In this document: positions 1-8,234 of the stretch, in pieces
Numbering within the stretch: the stretch's first letter is position 1
Layout of the letters: every line of letters starts with the position of its first letter
Assembly: GCA_949128025.1 (NCBI GenBank)
Contig: CASBRD010000260.1
Coordinates: 1-32,825, forward strand
Length of the DNA: 32,825 nucleotides
From: Oscillatoriales cyanobacterium PMM_0008
GTDB lineage: Bacteria; Cyanobacteriota; Cyanobacteriia; Cyanobacteriales; Aerosakkonemataceae
Reading direction: 5' to 3'
The notes under the pieces: model-generated
The model's database searches: none
Seen by the model: the letters and a program-made list of their open reading frames with translations, nothing else
Told to the model about the DNA's origin: nothing
Position numbers and translations under genes: made by a program

Positions 1-46
1 CCCTAGCCCCTAGTCCCTAGCCCCTAGCCCCTAGCTAGCCCCTAGT
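1..46. repeat. Short tandem repeat (CCCCTAG heptamer type)
   Basis: About six tandem copies of CCCTAG/CCCCTAG with slight variation fill the window edge. Such heptamer repeats are typical of filamentous cyanobacterial genomes. The TAG stop codon of the M23 peptidase gene, read on the minus strand at 44-42, lies inside the repeat, so the array supplies the gene's stop. A related stretch lies at 30958-30997. The repeat may continue to the left of the window. Confidence 0.8.
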
Positions 47-707
47 TCTGTTGCCGATACATTGCCTGGAGAACTAAGCCGGGATCGACATAGGTGTTAT
101 CGTACTTTAACGCCCAGTGCAGGTGAGGGCCTGTGGTTCTTCCGGTTGTTCCGACTCGACCAATGCGGATACCGGCTCTGATGTACTGTCCTTCCCATAT
201 TTGGAGGCCACTTTCGGGATCGTTGAGGTAACGTCCCTGCGGTGAGTTGGCAGCACGCCCTTTCATGTGGCAATAAATATGTTGCCACTCGCCCGATTTA
301 ATCACAAGTTTAGTTCCGCAAAGGCGATAGTTCGCAACTTCCACAACTTCACCGTTTGACCAACTGCGGATATAACTACCTGCTGGAGCTGCGATATCTA
401 TACCGCGATGAAATCCCCAACCGGCAGAACCATCTGGATTTAATCGATACCCATAGGCAGAAGAATAGCGTTGAAAGTTTTCGACTGGGAAAGACGTCCC
501 TCGCCAGCTACTTCGCATTACATTATCTGTAATTTCCAAGGCTTTGGCTTTCTCTGCTTGGAATCCCAAAGTAAGAAATGTTACCAAACCCAAAGCTACA
601 AAAAGTAGGGTTATGCTAAAACGAGCTAGCCGCTTGCGCTTTTTCTTCAGCCGCTTCGAGTTTTGCTGTGTGCGTTCACGCCTAAACAACCAAATGAAAT
701 TAAGCAT
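42..707 (-). CDS. M23 family metallopeptidase (LytM/peptidoglycan hydrolase type), membrane anchored
   Basis: Predicted zinc endopeptidase that cuts peptide cross-links in peptidoglycan in the periplasm, or a degenerate regulator of such an enzyme. The 221-residue protein starts with a very basic cytoplasmic stretch (about 9-29), then one membrane segment (about 30-48, SITLLFVALGLVTFLTLGF). The LytM domain covers about 80-215. The zinc-site residues are visible: H100 and D104 in HRGIDIAAP, H147 in YCHMKG, and H195/H197 in GPHLHW, so it is probably catalytically competent. The gene stands alone. Its stop codon lies within the heptamer repeat at the window edge, so the last residues may differ from relatives. 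The family assignment is firm; the substrate bond is inferred from the family. Confidence 0.9.
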   Translation of the reverse strand: MLNFIWLFRRERTQQNSKRLKKKRKRLARFSITLLFVALGLVTFLTLGFQAEKAKALEITDNVMRSSWRGTSFPVENFQRYSSAYGYRLNPDGSAGWGFHRGIDIAAPAGSYIRSWSNGEVVEVANYRLCGTKLVIKSGEWQHIYCHMKGRAANSPQGRYLNDPESGLQIWEGQYIRAGIRIGRVGTTGRTTGPHLHWALKYDNTYVDPGLVLQAMYRQQN

Positions 708-947
708 ATTTGTGCCACGCTAAGAAGCGTGTTGTGAGAGCGAAAGTTTTACCGCAGTATTTTAGCTTGGTTGCTCTACGCTAATCTCGTTTCGGTTGAT
801 TACGTTTCGTTAAAGCGGAATGGGAGAGGGTGAGGAAATTTAAGCTTAATTTTATGTTTATGTCTGTCTTTAGCAATACACTTTATCAAACAAAATATCT
901 ACCTTAAGATAGAAATAACTTTAGACTAGATCTTGCATCTGCGCCAC

Positions 948-979
948 AGCCCGCCTGCGATTTGAATCGCAGGCGGGCT
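948..979. repeat. Perfect inverted repeat downstream of msrA
   Basis: AGCCCGCCTGCGATT at 948-962 pairs perfectly with 965-979, forming a GC-rich stem of about 14-15 bp with a tiny loop, 8 bases past the msrA stop codon. It could act as a transcription terminator or 3' end stabiliser for msrA. On the minus strand no T-run follows it, so a classical rho-independent terminator is not proven. It may equally be a dispersed palindromic repeat. Confidence 0.6.
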
Positions 980-987
980 GGATATGA

Positions 988-1650
988 CTACTTCACTGCT
1001 GTTTCAGCCATTCCGGGGAAACAAACTTTTGTACCGCCCAAACCGCAATACCCACCCGGATTTTTCGCCAGATATTGCTGATGGTAACCTTCGGCGTAGT
1101 AGAACTCAGGCGCATCAATTATCTCAGTTGTAATCTCCCCATAATTTGATGCCTTGAGCGCTTGCTGATAGGCGTCTCGCGATGCTTCAGCCAGCTTTTT
1201 CTGGTTCTGGGAGTAAACATAAATACCCGAACGGTACTGAGTGCCAGCGTCATTACCCTGACGCATACCTTGGGTAGGATTGTGGCTTTCCCAGAAAGTC
1301 TTCAAAAGTTGTTCGTAACTGATAACTTTGGGGTCAAAAACAACGAGAAAGACTTCATTATGACCCGTCATTCCCGAACATACCTCTTGGTAAGTGGGGT
1401 TGGGTGTCACCCCCGCAGCATAACCGACTGCGGTAGTGTAAACTCCGTCCAACTGCCAGAATTTGCGTTCTGCGCCCCAGAAACACCCCATCCCAAACAT
1501 TGCAGTTTCCATTCCAGCCGGAAAGGGAGGTTTGAGGGTATTGCCGTTAACATAGTGTTTGGAGGGGACTGGCATGGTTTCTGCACGTCCCGGCAAAGCT
1601 TGTTCTGGTGTAGGTAAGGTCGCCTTTTTGCCAATTCCGAATAGTCCCAT
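988..1650 (-). CDS. msrA: Peptide-methionine (S)-S-oxide reductase MsrA
   Basis: Reduces methionine-S-sulfoxide in proteins and free methionine sulfoxide, using thioredoxin as electron donor, so it repairs oxidative damage in the cytosol. The 220-residue protein carries the catalytic motif GCFWGAE with nucleophile C56, the [12 protein letters not shown] segment, and a C-terminal [13 protein letters not shown] with candidate resolving cysteines. An N-terminal extension of about 45 residues precedes the catalytic core, as in many cyanobacterial MsrA proteins. It has no signal peptide. It is transcribed alone, divergently from the TPR gene across a 308-bp spacer. The assignment is very secure. 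Confidence 0.96.
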   Translation of the reverse strand: MGLFGIGKKATLPTPEQALPGRAETMPVPSKHYVNGNTLKPPFPAGMETAMFGMGCFWGAERKFWQLDGVYTTAVGYAAGVTPNPTYQEVCSGMTGHNEVFLVVFDPKVISYEQLLKTFWESHNPTQGMRQGNDAGTQYRSGIYVYSQNQKKLAEASRDAYQQALKASNYGEITTEIIDAPEFYYAEGYHQQYLAKNPGGYCGLGGTKVCFPGMAETAVK

Positions 1651-1958
1651 TATTTTTGACTCTGATTTTTGATAGAAATACGTTACATTATTTAATATAA
1701 CGCTGACAGACAGGCGATCGCACTTTGTTTAAGCCCAAGTTGCAGACAAGCTGAGATTGTAGTAGGTAAATATCTTCAGTGTCGCTTGTGCAAAATATAT
1801 ATATATCAGGACGGACGTTATTGACTAATGATATATGATATCAACACGGTATACACATAGTGGTTATAAATAGCCAATACAGCACTCGTACTCGCAAAGT
1901 ACGTAAGTTCTGTAAGTAAACACAAATACTGACAACTCAAAGAAAAGAACCAGCAAGC
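1651..1958. other. Intergenic region between divergent msrA and TPR genes
   Basis: A 308-bp AT-rich spacer that must hold the promoters of both divergent genes. It contains a short TA run near 1797-1806 and a GTAC...GTAC dyad at 1888-1902, but no promoter I can call with confidence. I see no RNA gene or ORF in it. Confidence 0.5.
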
Positions 1959-2954
1959 ATGGTTAACCGCACCCAAGAAAAACAAATCGAACAAGCGATC
2001 GCTCTCTTACAGCAAGCTCTAGAAGTCGATGAAGGCAGAAACGATGTTGAAGGTAAGGCAGAGAAATTGCACCATCTGGCACTTCTCAAAGCCAATCAGG
2101 GTAAAATCGAGGAAGCGATCGCTCTTTACGAGCAATGTCAGAAAATCTACGAGCGGATCGGCGACACGGAGGGTATAGCCACAATTTTATACCAGGTAGC
2201 GACCCTGAAAGCCAACCAGGGACATTTTAAGGAAGCCATCCGTTTGTTCGAGCGATCGCTGAAACTGGCGAAAAGTATTGGCGATGAGGAGACGCAGGCG
2301 CAAACACTGCATTCGCTGGCAATGATTAAAGCCAATCAGGGACAAGTTAAGGATGCGATCGCCCTTTGTCAGCAGTCGATTGAGCTAAAAGAAAGTATAA
2401 ACGATATCCAGGGTAAGGCAGCGACATTGCACCAGCTGGCGATTCTCAAAGCAAATCAGGGAGAAGTTAAGGATGCGATCGCCCTATTTCAGGAGTCCCT
2501 ATCCCTCAAAGAAAGCGTCAACGATATCCAGGGTAAAAGCGCCACATTGCACTGTCTAGCCGTTATATATGCTCATCACGGACAATTAGAGGAAGCAAGC
2601 GACTTATATCAGCAATCTTTGGCCATCAAAGAAGGCATTGGCGATATCCAAGGTAAAGTCGCCACATTGCATCAGTTGGGCGAACTATACAAACAGCTAG
2701 GTAGAATTGAGGAGGCGATCGCTTTTTATCAACAATCCCTAGAACTCAAAGAACAAAGCGACGATATCGAAGGGAAAGCCACAACAATGGGAATGTTAGG
2801 ACAATTGTTAGCCACCCAGGGAGATTTTACGACAGCACTTGTATATTTACGCCAAACCTTAGAAATATTCGAGCAAATTCAATCTCCCAACGCAAAAACA
2901 GTTAAGGAGATTATAGCTGAGGTGCGGCAAATGCAATCTCATCAGTCATTGTAG
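1959..2954 (+). CDS. Tetratricopeptide repeat protein
   Basis: 331 residues made almost wholly of TPR units with a 40-residue period, of the long NB-ARC/kinesin-light-chain-like type: xATLHxLAxLKANQGxxxxAIALxQQSLxLKE. About seven units are visible. TPR arrays are helical scaffolds for protein-protein contacts, and no catalytic domain is attached. There is no signal peptide or membrane segment, so the protein is probably cytosolic. At DNA level the units are 120 bp long and still similar, and GCGATCGC recurs at the same codon position (1995, 2115, 2355, 2475, 2715), encoding the AIA of each helix. The 3' end overlaps the convergent GDPD gene by 9 bp. The partner is unknown. Confidence 0.9.
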   Translation: MVNRTQEKQIEQAIALLQQALEVDEGRNDVEGKAEKLHHLALLKANQGKIEEAIALYEQCQKIYERIGDTEGIATILYQVATLKANQGHFKEAIRLFERSLKLAKSIGDEETQAQTLHSLAMIKANQGQVKDAIALCQQSIELKESINDIQGKAATLHQLAILKANQGEVKDAIALFQESLSLKESVNDIQGKSATLHCLAVIYAHHGQLEEASDLYQQSLAIKEGIGDIQGKVATLHQLGELYKQLGRIEEAIAFYQQSLELKEQSDDIEGKATTMGMLGQLLATQGDFTTALVYLRQTLEIFEQIQSPNAKTVKEIIAEVRQMQSHQSL

Positions 2955-3926
2955 AGTAAGTTGCAACGCACCAAAAGCTGTACCGGGGAAATCAGTAAAT
3001 AATCCATCCACACCGAGATTGAAAAACTGCACATATTCCGCTTCTGGATTGTGATTGTAGTCTGGCGCTAAGTACTGCGCTTCATTGCGAAACGTATATG
3101 GATGCACCAACAAACCCACCGCATGAGCATTCTGAATTAAAGATGTTGGCTGCAACAATATCCCGTTTTCATCCACAGGAACTATCATCCGTTTATCCGG
3201 CCCTATTCCGTCAGCATATTCAGCGATTTTGGCTAATTCATCGGGGGAAGTCATATCTTTATAAGTGCGAAAATCGTTTGTAATTGCCAAATCATAAGGC
3301 TTCCCGGTATTACTGAGTAACTGGATTAGCGGCAAATTTGTCATTTTATCCAGTTGTTTGAGATTTGTCGTTTCAAATGACTGAATGAAAATGCGATCGT
3401 CAGCTTTGTTATATCCGTTGGCGTGGAGGATTTCAACTAAAGGTTCCTCCAGAGATAAACCAATAGCATCAAAAAAAGTCGGGTGTTTTGTTTCTGGGTA
3501 AATACCAATAGTGCGTCCTGTTTCGTCACTTTTGCACTTAGCTAAATCGATGATTTCTTGGAAAGTGGGAATGGGAAATTGGCCGTCAAAGGCCCGATCG
3601 CGAAATGGTAGCCGTTCTTTAGCGCGTAGCGTCTTAATTTCAGCTAAAGTAAAGTCTTCAGCGAACCAGCCACTTACTGTTTGTCCATCAATAATTTTAG
3701 TAGTTTTTCGGTTGACAAACTCTGGATGTTCAGCTATATTAGTAGTGCCAGATATTTCATTTTCGTGACGAGCAATTAGCACCCCATCTTTAGTCGAAAC
3801 TAAATCTGGTTCGATAAAATCAGCGCCCAAATCAATGGCTAATTCATAAGCAGCTAAAGTATGTTCTGGACGCAAACCGCTTGCGCCTCGGTGGGCAATA
3901 ATTATCGGACGCAGTAAAGTACTCAT
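2946..3926 (-). CDS. Glycerophosphodiester phosphodiesterase
   Basis: Hydrolyses glycerophosphodiesters (deacylated phospholipids) to glycerol-3-phosphate and an alcohol. The 326-residue protein has a TIM-barrel GDPD signature at the N-terminus: [17 protein letters not shown] with H12, then DFIEPDL with metal ligands E39 and D41, and H54 in ARHE. The C-terminal [13 protein letters not shown] is also typical. The size and overall layout resemble GlpQ, but no signal peptide is visible, so a cytosolic location is likely unless the start is further upstream. The start ATG lies 8 bp downstream of the decayed DUF2887 gene, with AAAAGGC just before it. The 3' end overlaps the convergent TPR gene by 9 bp. 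Confidence 0.93.
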   Translation of the reverse strand: MSTLLRPIIIAHRGASGLRPEHTLAAYELAIDLGADFIEPDLVSTKDGVLIARHENEISGTTNIAEHPEFVNRKTTKIIDGQTVSGWFAEDFTLAEIKTLRAKERLPFRDRAFDGQFPIPTFQEIIDLAKCKSDETGRTIGIYPETKHPTFFDAIGLSLEEPLVEILHANGYNKADDRIFIQSFETTNLKQLDKMTNLPLIQLLSNTGKPYDLAITNDFRTYKDMTSPDELAKIAEYADGIGPDKRMIVPVDENGILLQPTSLIQNAHAVGLLVHPYTFRNEAQYLAPDYNHNPEAEYVQFFNLGVDGLFTDFPGTAFGALQLTLQ

Positions 3927-3934
3927 GCCTTTTG

Positions 3935-4376
3935 TTAAGACTGATTTTCTGCGGCTTTTCTTACAGTTTCCTCATCAAATTGTAAGCGGACTGAAACTTC
4001 CTGAACGCTTAATCCCAGTTCCAGTAGCAAAGGCACCATTTCTAATTTAGTTTGTAGCTTTCCTCGTTCAATCCCTTGTTCAATCCCTTGTTCAATCCCT
4101 TGTTCAATCCCTTGTTCAATCCCTTCTTCTTTGGCTTCTTGATAAACTCTGGTTTGTCTGAGTAAATCTAGTCCTAGCATGGCTTCTATTTCCTCGCGGC
4201 GTAGATTGGGAAGTTTATAGAGAACTATCGTTCCTATAGATTCTATCACTTTTTGCAGGATAATGTCATCTGTCAATTCTACTCTGGCTTTGTTTATTAA
4301 CTGTTGAGCGCATTAACTCAAAGAATATGTTGGGAAATTCTTTGAAAAGTTGATAAAAAATGGTATCTGTTTTCAC
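3935..4376 (-). pseudogene. DUF2887/Rpn-like PD-(D/E)XK nuclease gene, internal deletion and frameshift
   Basis: The remnant starts at a GTG (4376) and reads KTDTIFYQLFKEFP then NIFFEL, the usual N-terminus of the cyanobacterial DUF2887 (Rpn/transposase-like nuclease) family, but stops at a TGA near 4267. In the +1 frame the sequence resumes as AQQLINKARVEL, then TDDIILQKVIESIGTIVLYK and LRREEIEAMLGL, which is the family's C-terminal part. The central nuclease core, roughly 150 or more residues in intact relatives, is missing. The open part 3935-4276 (113 residues) could still be translated from a TTG, but would lack the catalytic centre. Near its end an EQGI segment is encoded by a 12-bp tandem repeat. 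The family assignment is from memory of family sequences, not a search. Confidence 0.75.
4069..4128. repeat. 12-bp tandem repeat (CAATCCCTTGTT, five copies)
   Basis: Four perfect copies of CAATCCCTTGTT and one with a single change lie head to tail. They encode the repeated EQGI tetrapeptide of the DUF2887-type remnant. The 12-bp unit keeps the reading frame whatever the copy number. Such E/G/Q repeats are common in the linker of this family and are prone to slippage. Confidence 0.9.
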
Positions 4377-4396
4377 TTTTTCTTTCTATTTGTTAT

Positions 4397-6142
4397 TCAG
4401 CGGAAACCCAATAGTCGCAGAAAAGGCACAAAGAGATAATAGCTGATACCTAACCAGAAGCCAAGGATGATGCCCAACAGACTGAAAAAGGCGATACAGA
4501 AACCAAAATTAGTCCAATTTAGGGTAGTGAAAAAGGCATCAGAAAAACCAAAAATAGCAGTTACCGGCAAAAACTTGATGGTGAGGGTGACCAAACCGAC
4601 AAAGAAACTGGCTGTGCCTATGGCGGTAAATATAGCATGAACCAAATCGTGGCTGGGCAATCCCAATCCCAGAGTTAGCGTAAAAGCTGCAACTGCCGTC
4701 ATTATTACTAGATCGTCAGGTGCTATTACTCCTGATGGTGCTACTCTTTGCAAAATTAACCACCCAACACTATAGCCCAAGACGCCCATGATTCCTGCGA
4801 TTAAATATCGCCGCTGCTGCTGACCCAAACTTTTTACCTGGGTCAAACCCCAGGCTGTTCCCAAACCAGCTAATGCAAATACGATCATCTGCGGTTTACT
4901 GGCAGCGATCGCAATATTAGCAACCCAGTCGGGCAAAAGTTGCAAAATGGGACTGGGCAGCCGAAAATTAATTGAGGTGCGATCGGCCAACCAAAAGCCA
5001 ATTCCCGCACCCACACCCCCACCAATACCGCCGCCTACCATCTCCAAAAGCGTACCGAAGCCAGCTTTTACCAACTGGATAGTGAGATGGTAAGCAGAAA
5101 TAGTCAGCCATTTAAACCATTTCCAACTCAGTGAAATTGCAGCCAACAAAAAATTTAGGCAAACTTCCACCGATTTGGTCACAATCTTCCAGACAGACTC
5201 TGCCGCCGCAGTTGGCGTTATCTGCCTTGGCGAAATATGCCGCAGACGCTTGATAATTTCTCTGGCATTAGTTGGTCGTTGACCCATATCTGGCCGCACC
5301 ATATCATCCAACAGAGCGGCAAAAGCTGGGCTAACTTTAACATAAGGACGCCAGCGTAATTGCCCTGTATTTGGGTCTTCCAGATCGGGAGGATATTTGC
5401 CCGTCAGCAAGTGAATGCAGGTCATGCCTAGCGCGTAGAAATCGGCAGATGGCCCCACCACACCTCCAGCAATCTGTTCTGCTGGACTGTAACCGGGCGA
5501 AAATAACCGCGTCGAGCTAGCTTGAGAATTGGAATGGGCTGGGCCTATTTGTTTTGCTCCACCAAAATCAATCAGTACCAATTGCCCACTGCCCTGGCGC
5601 AGCATTAGGTTAGACGGTTTGATGTCGCGATGGATAATCTTACGCAGGTGCAACTCCCGTAAAATCTGCACCGCCTGTTTCAGCCAGTTGAGTACCCACG
5701 CTTCGGGACAACCTTGGGGATGGTGTTTGAGGATATCCTCCAACGTCTGACCGGATATTTTTTCCATCACCAGACAGGGTAGTAACCGCTGGGGCCGATC
5801 GCCCACTATCACCTGAAAATAACTATCAGGCTCTACTCTTGGTACTCCCGGATGGCGCAGACTCCCCAATACTTGAGCCTCTTGCTCAAACATCGACAAG
5901 GCTTTAGGAGATGTCTCCACCAACACCTTCAGCACTCGTTCTGTTTCCGTCTTTTGATCCCAGACTGAGTAGATGGCAGCAAATCCACCAAATCCCAGCC
6001 TTTCTAGCGGAATGTAGCGATCTTTGAGCCGCAGCGGCGAGCCACAAATGTTACAAAAATTGTTCCCTATACTCTGAGGATAGGGACGCGGGCAAGCCGG
6101 ATTGATGCAATGGACAGCAGTCGCAACAGATTGTTGATGCAC
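4397..6142 (-). CDS. Ser/Thr protein kinase with N-terminal four-Cys motif and C-terminal membrane domain
   Basis: 581-residue eukaryotic-type (Hanks) kinase. The N-terminus carries C12, C17, C30 and C33, a probable zinc-ribbon seen in many cyanobacterial kinases. The kinase domain (about 45-310) shows the glycine loop LGFGGFAAIYSVWD, the lysine in RVLKVLV, the catalytic loop HRDIKPSN, the DFGGAKQ metal site and the activation segment SPGYSPAEQ, so it should be active. Residues from about 325 to the end hold around six hydrophobic segments, including a Gly-rich GGGIGGGVGAGIGF stretch, so it is anchored in a membrane with the kinase on the cytosolic side. Translation starts at GTG. There is no operon partner and the substrate is unknown. 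Confidence 0.92.
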   Translation of the reverse strand: MHQQSVATAVHCINPACPRPYPQSIGNNFCNICGSPLRLKDRYIPLERLGFGGFAAIYSVWDQKTETERVLKVLVETSPKALSMFEQEAQVLGSLRHPGVPRVEPDSYFQVIVGDRPQRLLPCLVMEKISGQTLEDILKHHPQGCPEAWVLNWLKQAVQILRELHLRKIIHRDIKPSNLMLRQGSGQLVLIDFGGAKQIGPAHSNSQASSTRLFSPGYSPAEQIAGGVVGPSADFYALGMTCIHLLTGKYPPDLEDPNTGQLRWRPYVKVSPAFAALLDDMVRPDMGQRPTNAREIIKRLRHISPRQITPTAAAESVWKIVTKSVEVCLNFLLAAISLSWKWFKWLTISAYHLTIQLVKAGFGTLLEMVGGGIGGGVGAGIGFWLADRTSINFRLPSPILQLLPDWVANIAIAASKPQMIVFALAGLGTAWGLTQVKSLGQQQRRYLIAGIMGVLGYSVGWLILQRVAPSGVIAPDDLVIMTAVAAFTLTLGLGLPSHDLVHAIFTAIGTASFFVGLVTLTIKFLPVTAIFGFSDAFFTTLNWTNFGFCIAFFSLLGIILGFWLGISYYLFVPFLRLLGFR

Positions 6143-6490
6143 AGCTCAATTAAAAGCCAAGTTGGGACAAACAGCGCTAGAGAAGATGCAGAATGTCTTG
6201 ATTCTACACGACCCCAAAGGAATTTTTCCCGTTGTCCAGTTGTTGCTTGTTAGATTAAGCAGCCTTTAATAAGGATTAGTCAACGAAATTTAAGATAAAA
6301 ATTAAGCAGTAGCCCAAAACAAAGACTTGTTTGAAAGTTAGCTTCTCCCAGAACTTTCAAACACTTGAAGATAGCGCGGCATCGCAACAACATACCAAAT
6401 ATTTAACTATGGCTAATCGACCGGATATGATATAAGCCACAGATTTTAATGCGTGAAAATATAGCAGTTAAGGGGCAAAAATGTCCCGTT
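6143..6490. other. Intergenic region between kinase and ATP-grasp genes
   Basis: A 348-bp AT-rich spacer on the 5' side of the kinase gene and the 3' side of the ATP-grasp gene. It holds an 11-bp perfect inverted repeat, GTTTGAAAGTT at 6329-6339 with its complement at 6352-6362 and a 12-base loop. That could form a hairpin in the transcript trailing the ATP-grasp gene. No ORF or RNA gene was recognised. The kinase promoter must be near its right-hand side on the minus strand, but no clear box was found. Confidence 0.5.
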
Positions 6491-8080
6491 TTAAGTTGGT
6501 GGCCTACCGGCAGAGGTTAAAATTTTTGCTGTTGGTTTCGTTTCTTCATCCAGCACGTTATTAACCCGGTTATAAATATCTTTAGCTTGCTGGTGAGAAT
6601 TACCGATACTGGTTAATCCCAACTTGCCGAATTCGGAGAGGCAACCCATGAGATGGAACACCGTGCCTGTCTGCGTACTGGTATCGAAATGCAGCCGCTG
6701 ATGAGCAATGATATCCATCAAATCGTTCGGTAGCAGACCCCGATAGCGATCTTTTTGTAGGTTGTCGGTGGCAATGTAATATTTCGGACATCCCTGCTGG
6801 CTGTAGAATAAGCCGGTAGCCATGTCATAGCGACCGTTAGTTAAAAATTTGAGGGTCATGAATGGATGGGTGGTGCCACCTTTACGCAGGTTGATTTCTA
6901 TTGCTTGGAGATCCCACTGCGGCTTACCTGTCTTGTCAGGCTGGCGAACGGCGATAAAATCAACGGCAAAGCGTTCTAGCGCTCCTTTTTGGACAAGATT
7001 TCGACCAACGCGCAATCCAATTTCTTGCAACTGCAAGCGGTAAGATTCGTCTCCTGGGAAATAGCAACCCAAGTAAATTTGACCGCCGGAACCACCTAAA
7101 ATTTGGTCGTGGGTGGAGAGAATTTCTACTTCTCCTGTCGGAGTAATCCGACCTTGAACGCTGGGACTTCGCTTTTCTTCTCCTTCAATGAAAGCTTCGA
7201 CAATTGCCCCTAACTCTGGGATGCGGCTAGAAAAATTTGACCAAGTTTCATTTTTGGCTTGAAAGCGCAAAAAAGGGAAGCGATCGCAAATAGCAGCAAC
7301 TCTTTCTTTGTGGGATGCACAACCGGGAGCCTTATGCTGGAGGGGTTTTAAGTCCAGCATTGCATTACCTTCACCCGAAAATCCCTCATTAAGTTTGACT
7401 ACCATCCTCTCTAAGGAAGGTTGGCGTTCCCACAGTTCTGCTGCCGCTGACGCGAGGTCTTCTGCACTCATCACAAGTTCGCTACCATCTGGATGGGAAA
7501 CGCCGCACTCAGCAAAGATTTGCCGACTGCCGCTTTTAGTTCCCCAGTAAAGCAAATCCGGATCTGCCGCCAGCAGGGGTACGCCTAATTGGACAGATAA
7601 ATCTCGCTCTAGGGTCGTTGAGTTGTAGCAAATCATGAAGGATTTTTCGAGGCGCAATGACTGCCGAATGCGTTCCATTAAGCGAGGACGCTCTAATATT
7701 TTTTGGGTTAGCGGTGTGGTAGAAGAATCGTAGGTGGAGAATAATAAGAGGCGATCGCGTGCGTGGGAAAATGGGATGCCGGGGAGCAATTGTAGGTAGT
7801 AATCAATTACAATCGGCGGTAGCGGCTGCGAAGTCACGTAAATTACTCGTGTTTTAGGGCTTTGCAACCGAATTAACGAAAATAGCAACCTTTCTTCGTA
7901 GTGAAGGAAACCCTCAATCTTGAGCAGTTCTCGCCGATCCAGGCTGAGGGAAGGAACTACCAAGATATCGTACTCGCTATTGTCCAATCCTTCGATCGAC
8001 TCCCAGCGATCGCGCAATTGACCTTGCAGAAACTGAAATTTGTCTGCCTCTTTTGAAGAAGAAATATCCAACCCTTCCAT
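6491..8080 (-). CDS. ATP-grasp ligase, PGM1 (peptide ligase)-related
   Basis: 529-residue protein resembling the cyanobacterial 'peptide ligase PGM1-related' group, named after the pheganomycin ligase that joins amino-acid-like acids to peptides with ATP. ATP-grasp features are visible: VVKLNEGFSGEGNAML (nucleotide-binding strand and glycine-rich loop), AFIEGEEKRSPSVQGRI, and the metal-binding strand AIEINLRKGGTTHPFMTLKF. The N-terminal ~170 residues (DILVVPSLSLD..., VIYVTSQPLPP) form an Rossmann-like pre-domain, and a C-terminal part of ~120 residues follows. It is soluble, without a signal peptide. No precursor peptide, protease or transporter lies nearby, so the substrate cannot be inferred. 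The fold is confident; the peptide-ligase role rests on family naming. Confidence 0.8.
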   Translation of the reverse strand: MEGLDISSSKEADKFQFLQGQLRDRWESIEGLDNSEYDILVVPSLSLDRRELLKIEGFLHYEERLLFSLIRLQSPKTRVIYVTSQPLPPIVIDYYLQLLPGIPFSHARDRLLLFSTYDSSTTPLTQKILERPRLMERIRQSLRLEKSFMICYNSTTLERDLSVQLGVPLLAADPDLLYWGTKSGSRQIFAECGVSHPDGSELVMSAEDLASAAAELWERQPSLERMVVKLNEGFSGEGNAMLDLKPLQHKAPGCASHKERVAAICDRFPFLRFQAKNETWSNFSSRIPELGAIVEAFIEGEEKRSPSVQGRITPTGEVEILSTHDQILGGSGGQIYLGCYFPGDESYRLQLQEIGLRVGRNLVQKGALERFAVDFIAVRQPDKTGKPQWDLQAIEINLRKGGTTHPFMTLKFLTNGRYDMATGLFYSQQGCPKYYIATDNLQKDRYRGLLPNDLMDIIAHQRLHFDTSTQTGTVFHLMGCLSEFGKLGLTSIGNSHQQAKDIYNRVNNVLDEETKPTAKILTSAGRPPT

Positions 8081-8119
8081 AACCCCAACCCACCGATTCC
8101 CAGTATCGTAACAAGATTA

Positions 8120-8234
8120 TACCAAATCTGGGTGGGTTACCCCTTTAATTTTTGGCATAAAAATTTTAGAGACGTTTCATGAAACGTCTCTACAGCCGCT
8201 CGACATAAAGGGGGTAATCGTTGCTGATTTGGTA
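8120..8234. mobile_element. Palindromic MITE-like repeat, about 115 bp
   Basis: The terminal inverted repeats TACCAAATC (8120-8128) and GATTTGGTA (8226-8234) are flanked by TTA at 8117-8119 and 8235-8237, a probable 3-bp target duplication. The centre is a perfect palindrome built on AGAGACGTTTC (8168-8191). A second copy of the right two thirds lies at 30997-31088 (nearly identical from TAGAGACG to GATTTGGTAT). The right TTA is at the same time the TAA stop codon of DUF421 on the minus strand. No transposase is inside, so it would be moved in trans. Its hairpin may end the pepP-DUF421 transcript. Confidence 0.75.

Noticed and set aside
1888..1902. Possible NtcA site GTA...TAC upstream of the TPR gene
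   Set aside because: The spacing is nine bases, not the eight of the NtcA consensus, and there is no nitrogen-related gene behind it.
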